A DNA stretch of 58,419 nt from Streptomyces sp. MBT53 (GTDB lineage Bacteria > Actinomycetota > Actinomycetes > Streptomycetales > Streptomycetaceae). The position numbers and the translations under genes are program-made. Shown here piece by piece: positions 14,907-23,588 of this stretch (positions within the stretch are counted from its first letter, which is position 1; each line of letters begins with the position of its first letter). The notes under the pieces are model-generated. The model was not told the DNA's origin. It made no database searches and was given only the letters and a program-made list of their open reading frames with translations. The DNA lies in the NCBI RefSeq assembly GCF_016654115.1, contig NZ_JAEQAZ010000037.1, forward strand, positions 1 through 58,419, read 5' to 3'.

Positions 14907-15626
14907 ATGCCCCTGAGCCACCCCCGTCGTTCGGCACTGTCCGAGCAGGTCATCGCCGCGCTGCGGAACGAGATCACCTCGGGCGAGTGGCCGGTCGGCT
15001 CCCGGATCCCGACCGAGCCGGAGCTGGTCGAGCAGCTCGGGGTCGCCCGCAACACGGTCCGCGAGGCCGTCCGCGCGCTCGCGCACAACGGCCTGCTGGA
15101 CATCCGCCAGGGCTCCGGCACCTACGTCGCGGCGACCAGTGAGCTGGCCGGCGTGATGCACCGCCGCTTCGCGGACGCCGACCCCCGGCACATCGCCGAA
15201 CTGCGTTCCACCCTGGAGTCGGCGGCGGCGCAGCTGGCGGCCGAGCGGCGCACCGAGAAGGACCTCAAGCAGCTGGACGCCCTTCTCGTACGGCGTGAGG
15301 AGGCGTGGGAGTCCGGTGACACGGAGGCCTTCGTGACGGCCGACGCGACCCTGCACCTGGCCGTGGTGGCCGCCTCGCACAACGACGTCATGACGGCGAT
15401 GTACGCCGACCTGGGCGAGGTGCTGCGGGACTGGCTGCGCGCGGACGTCGGCGAGGAGCTGACTCCGGAGTCGTACATGGACCACACGCGGCTCGTGGAC
15501 GCGATCCGCGCGGGTGACGCGCGGGCGGCTGCCGCGGAGGCCGCGGGCTATCCGTTCCTGTGCCGCCCGGGGCGGTTGGACCCGCCCGCTCCCGAGGGGC
15601 TCAGCTCGCCCGCTTCTGGTGGCTGA
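14907..15626 (+). CDS. GntR-family regulator, FadR/FCD subfamily
   Basis: This 239-residue repressor has a winged HTH (10-75) with the GntR signature IPTEPELVEQLGVARNTVREAVRAL and the QGSGTYV wing. A helical FCD effector domain (about 90-215) has a metal-type His pattern (DATLHLAVVAASHN, HTRLVDAI). FCD domains often bind carboxylates with a metal ion. The ATG follows GAAGG. The C-terminal tail after YPFLC is Pro-rich and overlaps the convergent secreted-protein gene by 26 nt. It probably represses itself and the MFS exporter through the intervening palindrome. Confidence 0.9.
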   Translation: MPLSHPRRSALSEQVIAALRNEITSGEWPVGSRIPTEPELVEQLGVARNTVREAVRALAHNGLLDIRQGSGTYVAATSELAGVMHRRFADADPRHIAELRSTLESAAAQLAAERRTEKDLKQLDALLVRREEAWESGDTEAFVTADATLHLAVVAASHNDVMTAMYADLGEVLRDWLRADVGEELTPESYMDHTRLVDAIRAGDARAAAAEAAGYPFLCRPGRLDPPAPEGLSSPASGG

Positions 15627-15957
15627 CCCACACCGCGCGGACGTCCTCCCAGCAGCGGCCGGCCAGCCGTACGGTCTGCGCCGGACCCGCGTCGATCCCG
15701 GTGCCGTCGCTGTCGATGTCCCACCAGCGGTCGCACTCGATGTGCAGGGCGACGCGGTCGGTCAGGGGGTACGGGTTGTGGCAGTACGCGATCACGTGCG
15801 AGCCGTGGACGGCGGTGCGGCACGCGGCGCCGAACAGCTGGGGGGCGGCGGCCGGTTTCCGGGCCTCCACGCGCGTGTGGGGCATCGCCTCGTACGCCAG
15901 GGAGATGACGAGCGCGACGGCGGCGGTCACTGAGGCCAGGCTGCGGGACAGGCGCAC
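15601..15957 (-). CDS. small secreted protein of unknown function
   Basis: This 118-residue protein starts with GTG behind a textbook AGGAGG. The N-terminus (MRLSRSLASVTAAVALVISL) is a signal peptide or anchor. The mature part has four cysteines in two likely disulphide pairs (GAACR, YCHNP, IECDRW, GRCWED) and a Trp-rich core. I recognise no domain. It overlaps the end of the convergent GntR gene. Confidence 0.75.
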   Translation of the reverse strand: MRLSRSLASVTAAVALVISLAYEAMPHTRVEARKPAAAPQLFGAACRTAVHGSHVIAYCHNPYPLTDRVALHIECDRWWDIDSDGTGIDAGPAQTVRLAGRCWEDVRAVWVSHQKRAS

Positions 15958-16132
15958 AAGGGGAACCTCCTCGGTGGTGCTGGGGAGGGAATCGCGTGGT
16001 GAACGCGTAATCCAGAGTGCGCAGTTGTGGCCCGACCCCGCCCGGTCTACGGGGCCGAACGGGTGACGCCCCGCTGCCCGCGCGGTGCGGGAAACGGGGC
16101 GTCGACGCCGTGGAAGAAGCCGGGCCGGGAGG

Positions 16133-16900
16133 TCAGGCGCCGATGGCGTGCAGGCCGCCGTCCACGTGGATGATCTCGCCCGTGGTCTTCGGGAACCAGT
16201 CGCTCAGCAGGGCGACGATGCCCTTGCCGGCCGGCTCCGGATCCTTGAGGTCCCACTCCAGGGGGGAGCGGTTGTCCCACACGGCGGCCAGGTCGCTGAA
16301 GCCCGGAATGGACTTGGCGGCCATCGAGGCGAGCGGGCCCGCGGAGATGAGGTTGCAGCGGATGTTCTGCTTGCCCAGGTCGCGCGCGATGTAGCGGCTG
16401 GTGGCCTCCAGGGCGGCCTTGGCCGGGCCCATCCAGTCGTACTGCGGCCAGGCGTACTGCGCATCGAAGGTGAGGCCGACGACCGAGCCGCCGTTCTGCA
16501 TCAGCGGCAGGCAGGCCATGGTCAGCGACTTCAGGGAGTACGCCGAGACGTGCATGGCGGTGGCGACCGACTCGAACGGCGTGTTGAGGAAGTTGCCGCC
16601 GAGCGCGTCCGCCGGCGCGAACCCGATGGAATGCACGACGCCGTCGAGGCCGCCCAGCTCCTCACCGACGACGTCGGCGAGACGCGCGAGGTGCTCGTCG
16701 TTCGTCACGTCGAGCTCGATGACCTTGGTGGGCTTGGGGAGCTTCTTGGCGATGCGCTCGGTCAGCGTGGGCCGCGGGAACGCGGTCAGGATGATCTCCG
16801 CGCCCTGCTCCTGGGCCTGCTTGGCGGCGTGGAAGGCGATGGAGGACTCCAGCAGCACACCGGTGATCAGGACGCGCTTGCCCTCGAGAATTCCGCTCAT
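16133..16900 (-). CDS. fabI: enoyl-[acyl-carrier-protein] reductase FabI/InhA type
   Basis: The 255-residue SDR-fold enzyme reduces trans-2-enoyl-ACP with NADH in the last step of each fatty-acid elongation cycle. Visible motifs are LITGVLLESSIAFHAA (FabI-type cofactor loop in place of TGxxxGxG), HSIGFAP, and the catalytic YDWMGPAKAALE pair (Y-x6-K). It lies 5 nt downstream of fabG and is certainly cotranscribed, giving the two reductases of type II synthesis together. It is the likely target of triclosan- or isoniazid-like inhibitors. Confidence 0.95.
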   Translation of the reverse strand: MSGILEGKRVLITGVLLESSIAFHAAKQAQEQGAEIILTAFPRPTLTERIAKKLPKPTKVIELDVTNDEHLARLADVVGEELGGLDGVVHSIGFAPADALGGNFLNTPFESVATAMHVSAYSLKSLTMACLPLMQNGGSVVGLTFDAQYAWPQYDWMGPAKAALEATSRYIARDLGKQNIRCNLISAGPLASMAAKSIPGFSDLAAVWDNRSPLEWDLKDPEPAGKGIVALLSDWFPKTTGEIIHVDGGLHAIGA

Positions 16901-16905
16901 GGTGA

Positions 16906-17625
16906 TCAGTGACCCATTCCCAGTCCGCCGTCAACAGGGATGACGGCTCCAGTGATGTACGAGGCGTCGTCGGAGGCGAGGAACCGCACCGTCGCGGCCA
17001 CCTCCTCGGGCTGCGCGTAACGGCCGAGCGGCACCTGCTTCACGATGTTCTCGCGCTGCTCGTCGCTGAGCACCTTGGTCATGTCGGTGTCGACGAAGCC
17101 GGGCGCGACGACGTTGAAGGTGATGTTGCGCGACCCCAGCTCGCGGGCGAGCGAGCGCGCGAAGCCGACCAGGGCCGCCTTGGAGGCGGCGTAGTTCGAC
17201 TGGCCGGGGCCGCCCATCAGGCCGACGACCGACGAGATGAGGACGACACGGCCCTTCTTGGCGCGCAGCATGCCGCGGTTGGCGCGCTTGACGACGCGGA
17301 AGGTGCCGGTGAGGTTGGTGTCGACGACCGAGGTGAAGTCCTCCTCGGACATGCGCATCAGGAGCGTGTCCTTGGTGACGCCCGCGTTGGCGACCAGAAC
17401 CTCGACGGGGCCGTGCGCGGCCTCGATCTCCTTGTAGGCCTGCTCCACCTGCTCGGTGTCGGTGATGTCGCACTTCACGGCCAGGCAGCCCAATTCAAGG
17501 AGGGCGGCCGGCGGCTCACCCGAGCGGTACGTGATCGCGACCTTGTCGCCGGCGTCGGCGAACGCATGGGCGATGGCGAGGCCGATGCCCCGGTTGCCTC
17601 CGGTGACGAGAACCGAGCGGCTCAA
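16906..17625 (-). CDS. fabG: 3-oxoacyl-[acyl-carrier-protein] reductase FabG
   Basis: This 239-residue NADPH-dependent reductase has VTGGNRGIGLAIA, NAGVTKD, a catalytic Ser in ISSVVGLMG, YAASK, and the C-terminal GAVIPVDGGLGMGH typical of Streptomyces FabG. The start is TTG at 17625 with AAGGGTG upstream; it gives the conserved N-terminus (M/L)SRSVLVTGG. The segment between the second strand and LAVKCD (EPPAALLELGC) is a few residues longer than I remember for S. coelicolor FabG. It is first gene of the fabG-fabI operon. Confidence 0.94.
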   Translation of the reverse strand: MSRSVLVTGGNRGIGLAIAHAFADAGDKVAITYRSGEPPAALLELGCLAVKCDITDTEQVEQAYKEIEAAHGPVEVLVANAGVTKDTLLMRMSEEDFTSVVDTNLTGTFRVVKRANRGMLRAKKGRVVLISSVVGLMGGPGQSNYAASKAALVGFARSLARELGSRNITFNVVAPGFVDTDMTKVLSDEQRENIVKQVPLGRYAQPEEVAATVRFLASDDASYITGAVIPVDGGLGMGH

Positions 17626-17866
17626 CGGATCACCCTTTCGATAGCTGTCCTGCGCGCCTGCCCGGTGCACCCTGGTCGGCAGACGGCCTTATCGAAAACC
17701 TATCGGTCGGCCCGCGCCACGGGACAATCGGGCACCGACAGTGGCTCGGGGGACTCGCTGTCGGGTCTCTACAGAAAGTGCCGACGCCGAGCGGAAACGT
17801 GTGGTCCCCGCACCTGTCCGCGCGACATGATCGGACTCCACAGGCCACGACAGCAGGGAGACCTCC

Positions 17867-19390
17867 GTGCCTCATTCCATCGACGAAGCCTTCACGGCAC
17901 TTCCGCTACGCGCCCTGGCCGATGCCGCGCTGGCACGCGCGCGTGCGCTGGGGGCCGAGCACGCGGACTTCCGGTTCGAACGGGTGCGCAGCGCGTCCTG
18001 GCGGCTGCGGGACGCCCGCCCGGCCGGTACGTCGGACACCACCGACCTCGGGTACGCGGTACGGGTCGTGCACGGCGGCACCTGGGGCTTCGCGTCGGGC
18101 GTGGACCTGAGCCTCGACGCCGCCGCCAAGGTCGCCTCGCAGGCGGTGGCGATGGCGAAGCTCTCCGCCCAGGTGATCAAGGCGGCCGGTTCTGACGAGC
18201 GCGTCGAACTGGCCGCCGAGCCCGTGCACGAGGAGCGGACGTGGATCTCGTCGTACGAGATCGATCCGTTCTCGGTGCCCGACGAGGAGAAGGCGGGCCT
18301 GCTGGCGGACTGGAGCGCCCGGCTGCTCGCGGCGGACGGCGTCAACCATGTCGACGCGTCGCTGCTCACCGTGCACGAGAACAAGTTCTACGCCGACACC
18401 GCGGGGACTGTGACCACGCAACAGCGCGTACGGCTGCACCCGCAGCTGAACGCGGTGTCGGTCGACGAGTCGAGCGGTGAGTTCGACTCGATGCGCACCA
18501 TCGCGCCGCCCGTGGGCCGCGGCTGGGAGTACCTCACGGGCACCGGCTGGGACTGGGACGAGGAGTTGGCGCGGATCCCCGAACTGCTCGCCGAGAAGAT
18601 GCGGGCCCCGAGCGTCGAGGCGGGCCTCTATGACCTCGTCGTGGACCCGTCCAACCTCTGGCTGACGATCCACGAGTCCATCGGCCACGCCACCGAACTG
18701 GACCGCGCGCTCGGCTACGAGGCCGCCTACGCCGGCACCTCCTTCGCCACCTTCGACAAGCTCGGCAAGCTCAAGTACGGCTCCGAGCGCATGAACGTCA
18801 CCGGCGACCGCACCGCCGAACACGGCCTCGCGACCATCGGCTACGACGACGAGGGCGTCGAGGGCCAGTCCTGGGACCTCGTCAAGGACGGCACCCTGGT
18901 GGGCTACCAACTCGACCGCCGCATCGCCAAGTTGACCGGCTTCGACCGCTCGAACGGCTGCGCCTACGCCGACTCCCCCGGCCATGTCCCCGTACAGCGC
19001 ATGGCCAACGTGTCACTGCAGCCGGACCCGGCGGGGCTGTCCACGGAGGATCTGATCGGCGGGGTCGACCGCGGGATCTACGTGGTCGGCGACCGGTCGT
19101 GGTCGATCGACATGCAGCGCTACAACTTCCAGTTCACCGGGCAACGCTTCTTCAAGATCGAGAACGGGCGGATCACCGGACAGCTGCGGGACGTCGCCTA
19201 CCAGGCGACGACCACCGACTTCTGGGGGTCCATGGCGGCCGTCGGCGGTCCGGGGACCTACGTCCTGGGCGGCGCCTTCAACTGCGGCAAGGCCCAGCCG
19301 GGCCAGGTCGCGGCCGTCTCGCACGGCTGCCCGTCGGCCCTCTTCACGGGCGTCAACATCCTCAACACCACGCAGGAGGCCGGTCGATGA
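17867..19390 (+). CDS. tldD: TldD-type metalloprotease subunit
   Basis: The 507-residue protein has the TldD zinc motif HESIGH (HExxxH, H269-H274), followed by ATELDRALGYEAAYAG. The C-terminal half shows GIYVVGDRSWSIDMQRYNFQF and the GAFNCGKAQPGQVAAVSHGCP signature. TldD pairs with TldE to make a heterodimeric peptidase that degrades unfolded peptides and processes some modified peptides. The start is GTG with GGGAGA upstream. The stop overlaps tldE by ATGA. The 241 bp upstream up to fabG hold no gene. Confidence 0.93.
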   Translation: MPHSIDEAFTALPLRALADAALARARALGAEHADFRFERVRSASWRLRDARPAGTSDTTDLGYAVRVVHGGTWGFASGVDLSLDAAAKVASQAVAMAKLSAQVIKAAGSDERVELAAEPVHEERTWISSYEIDPFSVPDEEKAGLLADWSARLLAADGVNHVDASLLTVHENKFYADTAGTVTTQQRVRLHPQLNAVSVDESSGEFDSMRTIAPPVGRGWEYLTGTGWDWDEELARIPELLAEKMRAPSVEAGLYDLVVDPSNLWLTIHESIGHATELDRALGYEAAYAGTSFATFDKLGKLKYGSERMNVTGDRTAEHGLATIGYDDEGVEGQSWDLVKDGTLVGYQLDRRIAKLTGFDRSNGCAYADSPGHVPVQRMANVSLQPDPAGLSTEDLIGGVDRGIYVVGDRSWSIDMQRYNFQFTGQRFFKIENGRITGQLRDVAYQATTTDFWGSMAAVGGPGTYVLGGAFNCGKAQPGQVAAVSHGCPSALFTGVNILNTTQEAGR

Positions 19391-20781
19391 GCGCCCGTAC
19401 GAACAAGCCGCACGAGATCGTCGAGCGCGCCCTCGAACTCTCCCGGGCCGACGGCTGTGTCGTCATCGCCGACGAGCACTCCACCGCCAACCTCCGCTGG
19501 GCGGGCAACGCGCTGACCACGAACGGGGTCACGCGCGGACGCACGCTCACCGTCATCGCGACCGTCGACGGCAAGGAGGGCACCGCCTCGGGGGTCGTGT
19601 CCCGGTCCGCCGTCACCCCGGAGGAACTGGAGCCGCTCGTACGGGCCGCCGAGGCCGCCGCGCGCGGGGCCGAGCCCGCCGAGGACGCGCAGCCGCTCGT
19701 CACGGGCGTGACCGCCTCGCCCGACTTCACGGACGGCCCCGCCGAGACCTCGTCCTCCGTCTTCACCGACTTCGCCCCGGCGCTCGGCGAATCGTTCGCA
19801 CGCGCGCGTGCGGGCGGTCGCGAGCTGTACGGCTTCGCCAACCACGAGCTGGTGACCAGCTACCTCGGTACGTCGACCGGGCTGCGCCTGCGCCACGACC
19901 AGCCCAACGGCACGCTGGAGCTGAACGCCAAGTCTCCGGACCGTACGCGCTCGGCCTGGGCCGGCCGCTCGACCCGGGACTTCAAGGACGTCGACCCGGC
20001 GGCCCTGGACGCCGAGTTGGCCGTACGACTGGGCTGGGCCGAGCGGAAGATCGAGCTGCCCGCCGGGCGGTACGAGACGCTGCTGCCGCCGACCGCGGTC
20101 GCGGACCTGTTGATCTACCAGATGTGGTCGGCGTCGGGCCGGGACGCGGTCGAGGGGCGCACGGTGTTCTCCAAGCCGGGCGGTGGCACCCGCGTCGGTG
20201 AGAAGCTCACCGAGCTGCCGCTGACGTTGCGCAGCGACCCGAACGAACCGGGTCTGGAGTCCGCCCCGTTCGTGCTCGCGCACACCTCCGGGGGCGACCA
20301 GTCGGTGTTCGACAACGGGCTGCCGCTGGCTGCCACCGACTGGGTGCGCGAGGGCGAGCTGCAGCACCTGCTGACCAGCCGGCACAGCGCGGGTCTCACC
20401 GGGCTGCCGGTGGCGCCGTCGATCGACAACCTGATCCTCAGCGGAGGCGAGGACCGCTCCCTGGAGGAGATGGTCGCGAACACCGAGCGCGGGCTGCTGC
20501 TCACCTGTCTCTGGTACATCCGCGAGGTCGACCCGGCGACCCTGCTGCTCACCGGGCTGACCCGGGACGGCGTCTACCTCGTCGAGAACGGCGAGGTGGC
20601 GGGCGAGGTGAACAACTTCCGGTTCAACGAGTCGCCGGTGGATCTGCTGGGGCGGGCGACCGAGGCCGGGCGCACGGAAAAGACGCTGCCCAGGGAGTGG
20701 AGCGACTGGTTCACTAGGGCTGCGATGCCCGCGCTGCGGGTGCCGGACTTCAATATGAGCTCTGTCAGTCAGGGCGTATAA
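19387..20781 (+). CDS. tldE: TldE/PmbA-type metalloprotease subunit
   Basis: This 464-residue partner of TldD lacks the HExxxH motif, as expected for TldE/PmbA. Family signatures include LRWAGNALTTNGVTRGR near the N-terminus and LTGLTRDGVYLVENGEVAGEVNNFRFNES near the C-terminus. The subunits form a barrel with the active site only in TldD. Translational coupling (ATGA) fits 1:1 production. Confidence 0.92.
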   Translation: MSARTNKPHEIVERALELSRADGCVVIADEHSTANLRWAGNALTTNGVTRGRTLTVIATVDGKEGTASGVVSRSAVTPEELEPLVRAAEAAARGAEPAEDAQPLVTGVTASPDFTDGPAETSSSVFTDFAPALGESFARARAGGRELYGFANHELVTSYLGTSTGLRLRHDQPNGTLELNAKSPDRTRSAWAGRSTRDFKDVDPAALDAELAVRLGWAERKIELPAGRYETLLPPTAVADLLIYQMWSASGRDAVEGRTVFSKPGGGTRVGEKLTELPLTLRSDPNEPGLESAPFVLAHTSGGDQSVFDNGLPLAATDWVREGELQHLLTSRHSAGLTGLPVAPSIDNLILSGGEDRSLEEMVANTERGLLLTCLWYIREVDPATLLLTGLTRDGVYLVENGEVAGEVNNFRFNESPVDLLGRATEAGRTEKTLPREWSDWFTRAAMPALRVPDFNMSSVSQGV

Positions 20782-20849
20782 CCTCGTACCTGATTCACGT
20801 CGTACGTGAATCACGAGATCACGAGACCACTCAAGGAGATACGAGAACC

Positions 20850-22118
20850 GTGACGGACATCGTCGACGAGCTGAAGTGGCGCGGGCTGTTCGCCCTGTCC
20901 ACCGACGAAGATGCTTTGCGCAAGGCGCTCGCGGACGGTCCCGTCACGTTCTATTGCGGTTTCGACCCCACCGCGCCCTCCCTCCACCTGGGACACCTGG
21001 TGCAGGTGCTCACCGTGCGCAGGCTGCAGCAGGCCGGTCACCGGCCGCTGGCGCTGGTCGGCGGCGCCACGGGTCAGATCGGTGACCCCCGCCCGACGGC
21101 GGAGCGCACACTGAACGACCCGGAGACGGTCGCCGGCTGGGTCCAGAAGCTGCGCCACCAGATCGAGCCGTTCCTGTCCTTCGAGGGCGAGAACGCGGCG
21201 GTCATGGTCAACAACCTGGACTGGACGGCGAACCTCTCCGCGATCGAGTTCCTGCGGGACATCGGCAAGCACTTCCGCGTCAACAAGATGCTGACCAAGG
21301 ACTCCGTCGCCAGGCGTCTGGAGTCCGACCAGGGCATCAGCTACACGGAGTTCAGCTACCAGATCCTCCAGGGCATGGACTTCCTCCAGCTCTACCGGAG
21401 GTACGGCTGCACGCTCCAGCAGGGCGGCAGCGACCAGTGGGGCAACCTCACGGCGGGCCTGGACCTGATCCACCGCCTGGAGCCGGACGCCACGGTGCAC
21501 GCGATCGCGACACCGCTGATGACCAAGGCGGACGGCACGAAGTTCAGCAAGTCCGAGGGCACCGCCATCTGGCTCGACCCGGAGATGACCACGCCGTACG
21601 CGTTCTACCAGTTCTGGCTGAACACGGACGACCGGGACATCTCCACGTACATGCGCATCCTGTCCTTCAAGTCCCGTGCGGAGCTTGAGGAGTTGGAGCA
21701 GCAGACCGAGGAGCGCCCCCAGGCCCGTGCCGCGCAGCGCGCGCTGGCCGAGGAGCTGACGACGCTGGTGCACGGCGCCGAGCAGACGGCCGCCGTGACC
21801 GCCGCGTCCAGGGCTCTCTTCGGACAGGGCGAGCTGGCGGAGCTGGACGAGAAGACGCTGGCCGCGTCCCTCTCCGAGGTCCCGCACATCCAGGTGGCCG
21901 AACTCGGCCCGGTCGTCGACCTGTTCGCCGAGGTCGGCCTGGTCGCGAGCAAGTCCGCGGCGCGACGGACCGTGAAGGAGGGCGGGGCCTACATGAACAA
22001 CGTGAAGGTCACCGCGGAGGATGCCGTGCCGGGCACGGAGGACCTCCTTCATGGGCGGTGGCTGGTGCTGCGGCGGGGCAAGAAGAACCTGGCGGCCGTG
22101 GAGGTCACGGGCGCGTGA
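20850..22118 (+). CDS. tyrS: tyrosyl-tRNA synthetase
   Basis: The 422-residue class I synthetase has HLGH (in APSLHLGHLVQ), the KFSKS loop, YQILQGMDFLQLYRRYGC and QGGSDQWGN for tyrosine binding, and a C-terminal S4 RNA-binding domain (about 350-420). It charges tRNA-Tyr. It starts with GTG behind AAGGAG. I see no T-box in the 68-nt upstream region. Confidence 0.97.
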   Translation: MTDIVDELKWRGLFALSTDEDALRKALADGPVTFYCGFDPTAPSLHLGHLVQVLTVRRLQQAGHRPLALVGGATGQIGDPRPTAERTLNDPETVAGWVQKLRHQIEPFLSFEGENAAVMVNNLDWTANLSAIEFLRDIGKHFRVNKMLTKDSVARRLESDQGISYTEFSYQILQGMDFLQLYRRYGCTLQQGGSDQWGNLTAGLDLIHRLEPDATVHAIATPLMTKADGTKFSKSEGTAIWLDPEMTTPYAFYQFWLNTDDRDISTYMRILSFKSRAELEELEQQTEERPQARAAQRALAEELTTLVHGAEQTAAVTAASRALFGQGELAELDEKTLAASLSEVPHIQVAELGPVVDLFAEVGLVASKSAARRTVKEGGAYMNNVKVTAEDAVPGTEDLLHGRWLVLRRGKKNLAAVEVTGA

Positions 22119-22126
22119 GCACATGG

Positions 22127-22165
22127 CGAAGGGGCGGTTTCCCGGTTCGGGAGGCCGCCCCTTCG
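22127..22165. terminator. terminator between tyrS and the GlsB-like gene
   Basis: An 11-bp outer stem (22127-22137 with 22155-22165) contains an inner CCCG-GTT-CGGG hairpin. The flanking genes are convergent. Confidence 0.75.
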
Positions 22166-22176
22166 TCGTACGCCTG

Positions 22177-22455
22177 TCAGGCTCGTTGTTTGTTCTTGCC
22201 GATGGTCGCCATGTAGGCCATGTCGACCACGAAGACGATGATGATCGCGGCGATGAGCTGGAACGCGTGGCGGCTCCAGTCGATGCCGCTGGTCGCGTCG
22301 ACGCCGGCCGCTCGGGCGATCGCGTTGCCGACGATGGCGCCGAGAATGCCGCAGATGGTGGTCAGCCAGAGCGGACTGTGCTGCTTGCCCGGGATGATCG
22401 CCTTCGCGATCAGGCCCAGCACGAATCCCACGATGATCGCCCACAACCAGCCCAT
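22177..22455 (-). CDS. GlsB/YeaQ/YmgE-family stress-response membrane protein
   Basis: This 92-residue inner-membrane protein has three hydrophobic helices, starting MGWLWAIIVGFVLGLIAKAIIPGK and containing the family's Gly-rich GILGAIVGNAIAR helix. The family is stress-induced and of unclear function (formerly 'transglycosylase-associated'). The ATG at 22455 has GGAGGC upstream. The 243 bp upstream contain nothing I can identify except promoter space for this gene and the divergent DUF3099 gene. Confidence 0.88.
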   Translation of the reverse strand: MGWLWAIIVGFVLGLIAKAIIPGKQHSPLWLTTICGILGAIVGNAIARAAGVDATSGIDWSRHAFQLIAAIIIVFVVDMAYMATIGKNKQRA

Positions 22456-22698
22456 GGCTGCCTCCTTGTACGGCTCGACGTGAGCATTACGCCAAGTGTG
22501 GGCCCGGTCGCGGTACGCCGCATGTCGGGTACGGCCGTACGTGGTGCGGCGCAGTCCGCTCGCCCGGACCCGGGGTGCCCCGGTCTCGAAGGCGGCGCAG
22601 GCGCGGCGTAACGTTGGAGGTGTCGGGGCCCGGTTCCCGGATCGGGTACGGACCGGGGTGCGGGCCGGGGAGAGTCCGATGCGGGCGGATGGTGGAAT

Positions 22699-23100
22699 GT
22701 GATGCGGAAGCTGCACGGCGAAGGCAACGCCCAGGTGTTCCGGATCACCGGAGCCCGGACGGGACTCGCGGAGGATGTCCGCGGTCGGCAGCGCCGGTAT
22801 GTCATCTCGATGTCGATCCGTACGGTGTCGGTGATTCTCGCCTGTTCCCTGTGGAACGTCGAACGGCACGTCGCGATCGTCGCGTTGGTGCTCGGTGTGC
22901 TCCTCCCCTATGTCGCCGTGGTGATCGCGAACGCCGGACGGGAGAACGCGCCCGGTCTGCCGTCGACGTTCGTCACCGCGCCGCCGCGGCCGATGATCAT
23001 GCCGCCGCGGTCGGACGAGGGGGTCGCGGAACCCGTCCCGGAAGAGGTCGTGCCCGAGCCGACGCCGGGTGTGCGGGGCGAACCGTACGGCCGGTCGTGA
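22699..23100 (+). CDS. DUF3099-family membrane protein
   Basis: The protein is about 133 residues (GTG 22699) or 132 (ATG 22702). The core QVFRITGARTGLAEDVRGRQRRYVISMSIRT is followed by two transmembrane helices (SVILACSLW and VALVLGVLLPYVAVVIANAG) with a short loop. The C-terminal third is Pro/Glu-rich and probably cytoplasmic. I recognise the actinobacterial DUF3099 family; its function is unknown. A strong terminator follows about 145 nt downstream. Confidence 0.82.
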   Translation: MMRKLHGEGNAQVFRITGARTGLAEDVRGRQRRYVISMSIRTVSVILACSLWNVERHVAIVALVLGVLLPYVAVVIANAGRENAPGLPSTFVTAPPRPMIMPPRSDEGVAEPVPEEVVPEPTPGVRGEPYGRS

Positions 23101-23245
23101 CCATGGGGAACGTGCCATAAACGGAAGTCGGCTCCGCACCAAGCTCAAGAAAAGCTCAGATCAATCATGTTGTTCCGGTGCCGAGCGAGCGGTCACCCGT
23201 GACATACTTCGTACGCGCTCCGCATCCCCCGTCGGAGCGACAGAC

Positions 23246-23290
23246 CGACGCCGGGCAGCTCCCCCCGTGGCTGCTCGGCGTCGCCTTTTC
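23246..23290 (+). terminator. strong intrinsic terminator
   Basis: A 14-bp stem with one G-T pair (23246-23259 with 23270-23283) is followed by CCTTTTC. It ends just 34 nt before the next gene's start, so it either ends the DUF3099 transcript or attenuates the zinc-finger-like gene. Confidence 0.8.
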
Positions 23291-23323
23291 AGCGCATCTG
23301 TGAGACGAATTCCGTGAGTTCCC

Positions 23324-23542
23324 GTGAGTGACGAGACACCCATCTGCTCCGCGAAGGGCTGCCGCGCGGACGCCGTGTGGGTCCTTGTGTGGAACAACCC
23401 GAAGGTCCACACCCCGGAGCGGCGCAAGACGTGGCTCGCGTGCGAGGAGCACCGCGAGCATCTGTCCCAGTTCCTCGGTGTGCGTGGCTTCCTGAAGGAC
23501 GTCGTCAAGTTCGAGGACTGGGAAGCGCCCGAGGCCCTGTAG
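23324..23542 (+). CDS. small Cys/His protein, conserved hypothetical
   Basis: This 72-residue protein starts with GTG (MSDETPICSAKGC). The pattern C8-x4-C13 ... C39-x3-H43 could hold one zinc ion, and a Trp-rich hairpin lies between. The C-terminus is acidic (KFEDWEAPEAL). No transmembrane helix is present. I know similar proteins in Streptomyces but no function. It is closely followed by the convergent moaA gene (46 bp). Confidence 0.72.
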   Translation: MSDETPICSAKGCRADAVWVLVWNNPKVHTPERRKTWLACEEHREHLSQFLGVRGFLKDVVKFEDWEAPEAL

Positions 23543-23588
23543 GGCCCGTCCGAAATCGCGTCAGCGCGCCTTCGTCCACGACCGCTAC

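Noticed and set aside
22456..22698. Possible gene in the divergent GlsB/DUF3099 intergenic region
   Set aside because: Frames there are Arg/Pro-rich, without start signals or recognisable domains.
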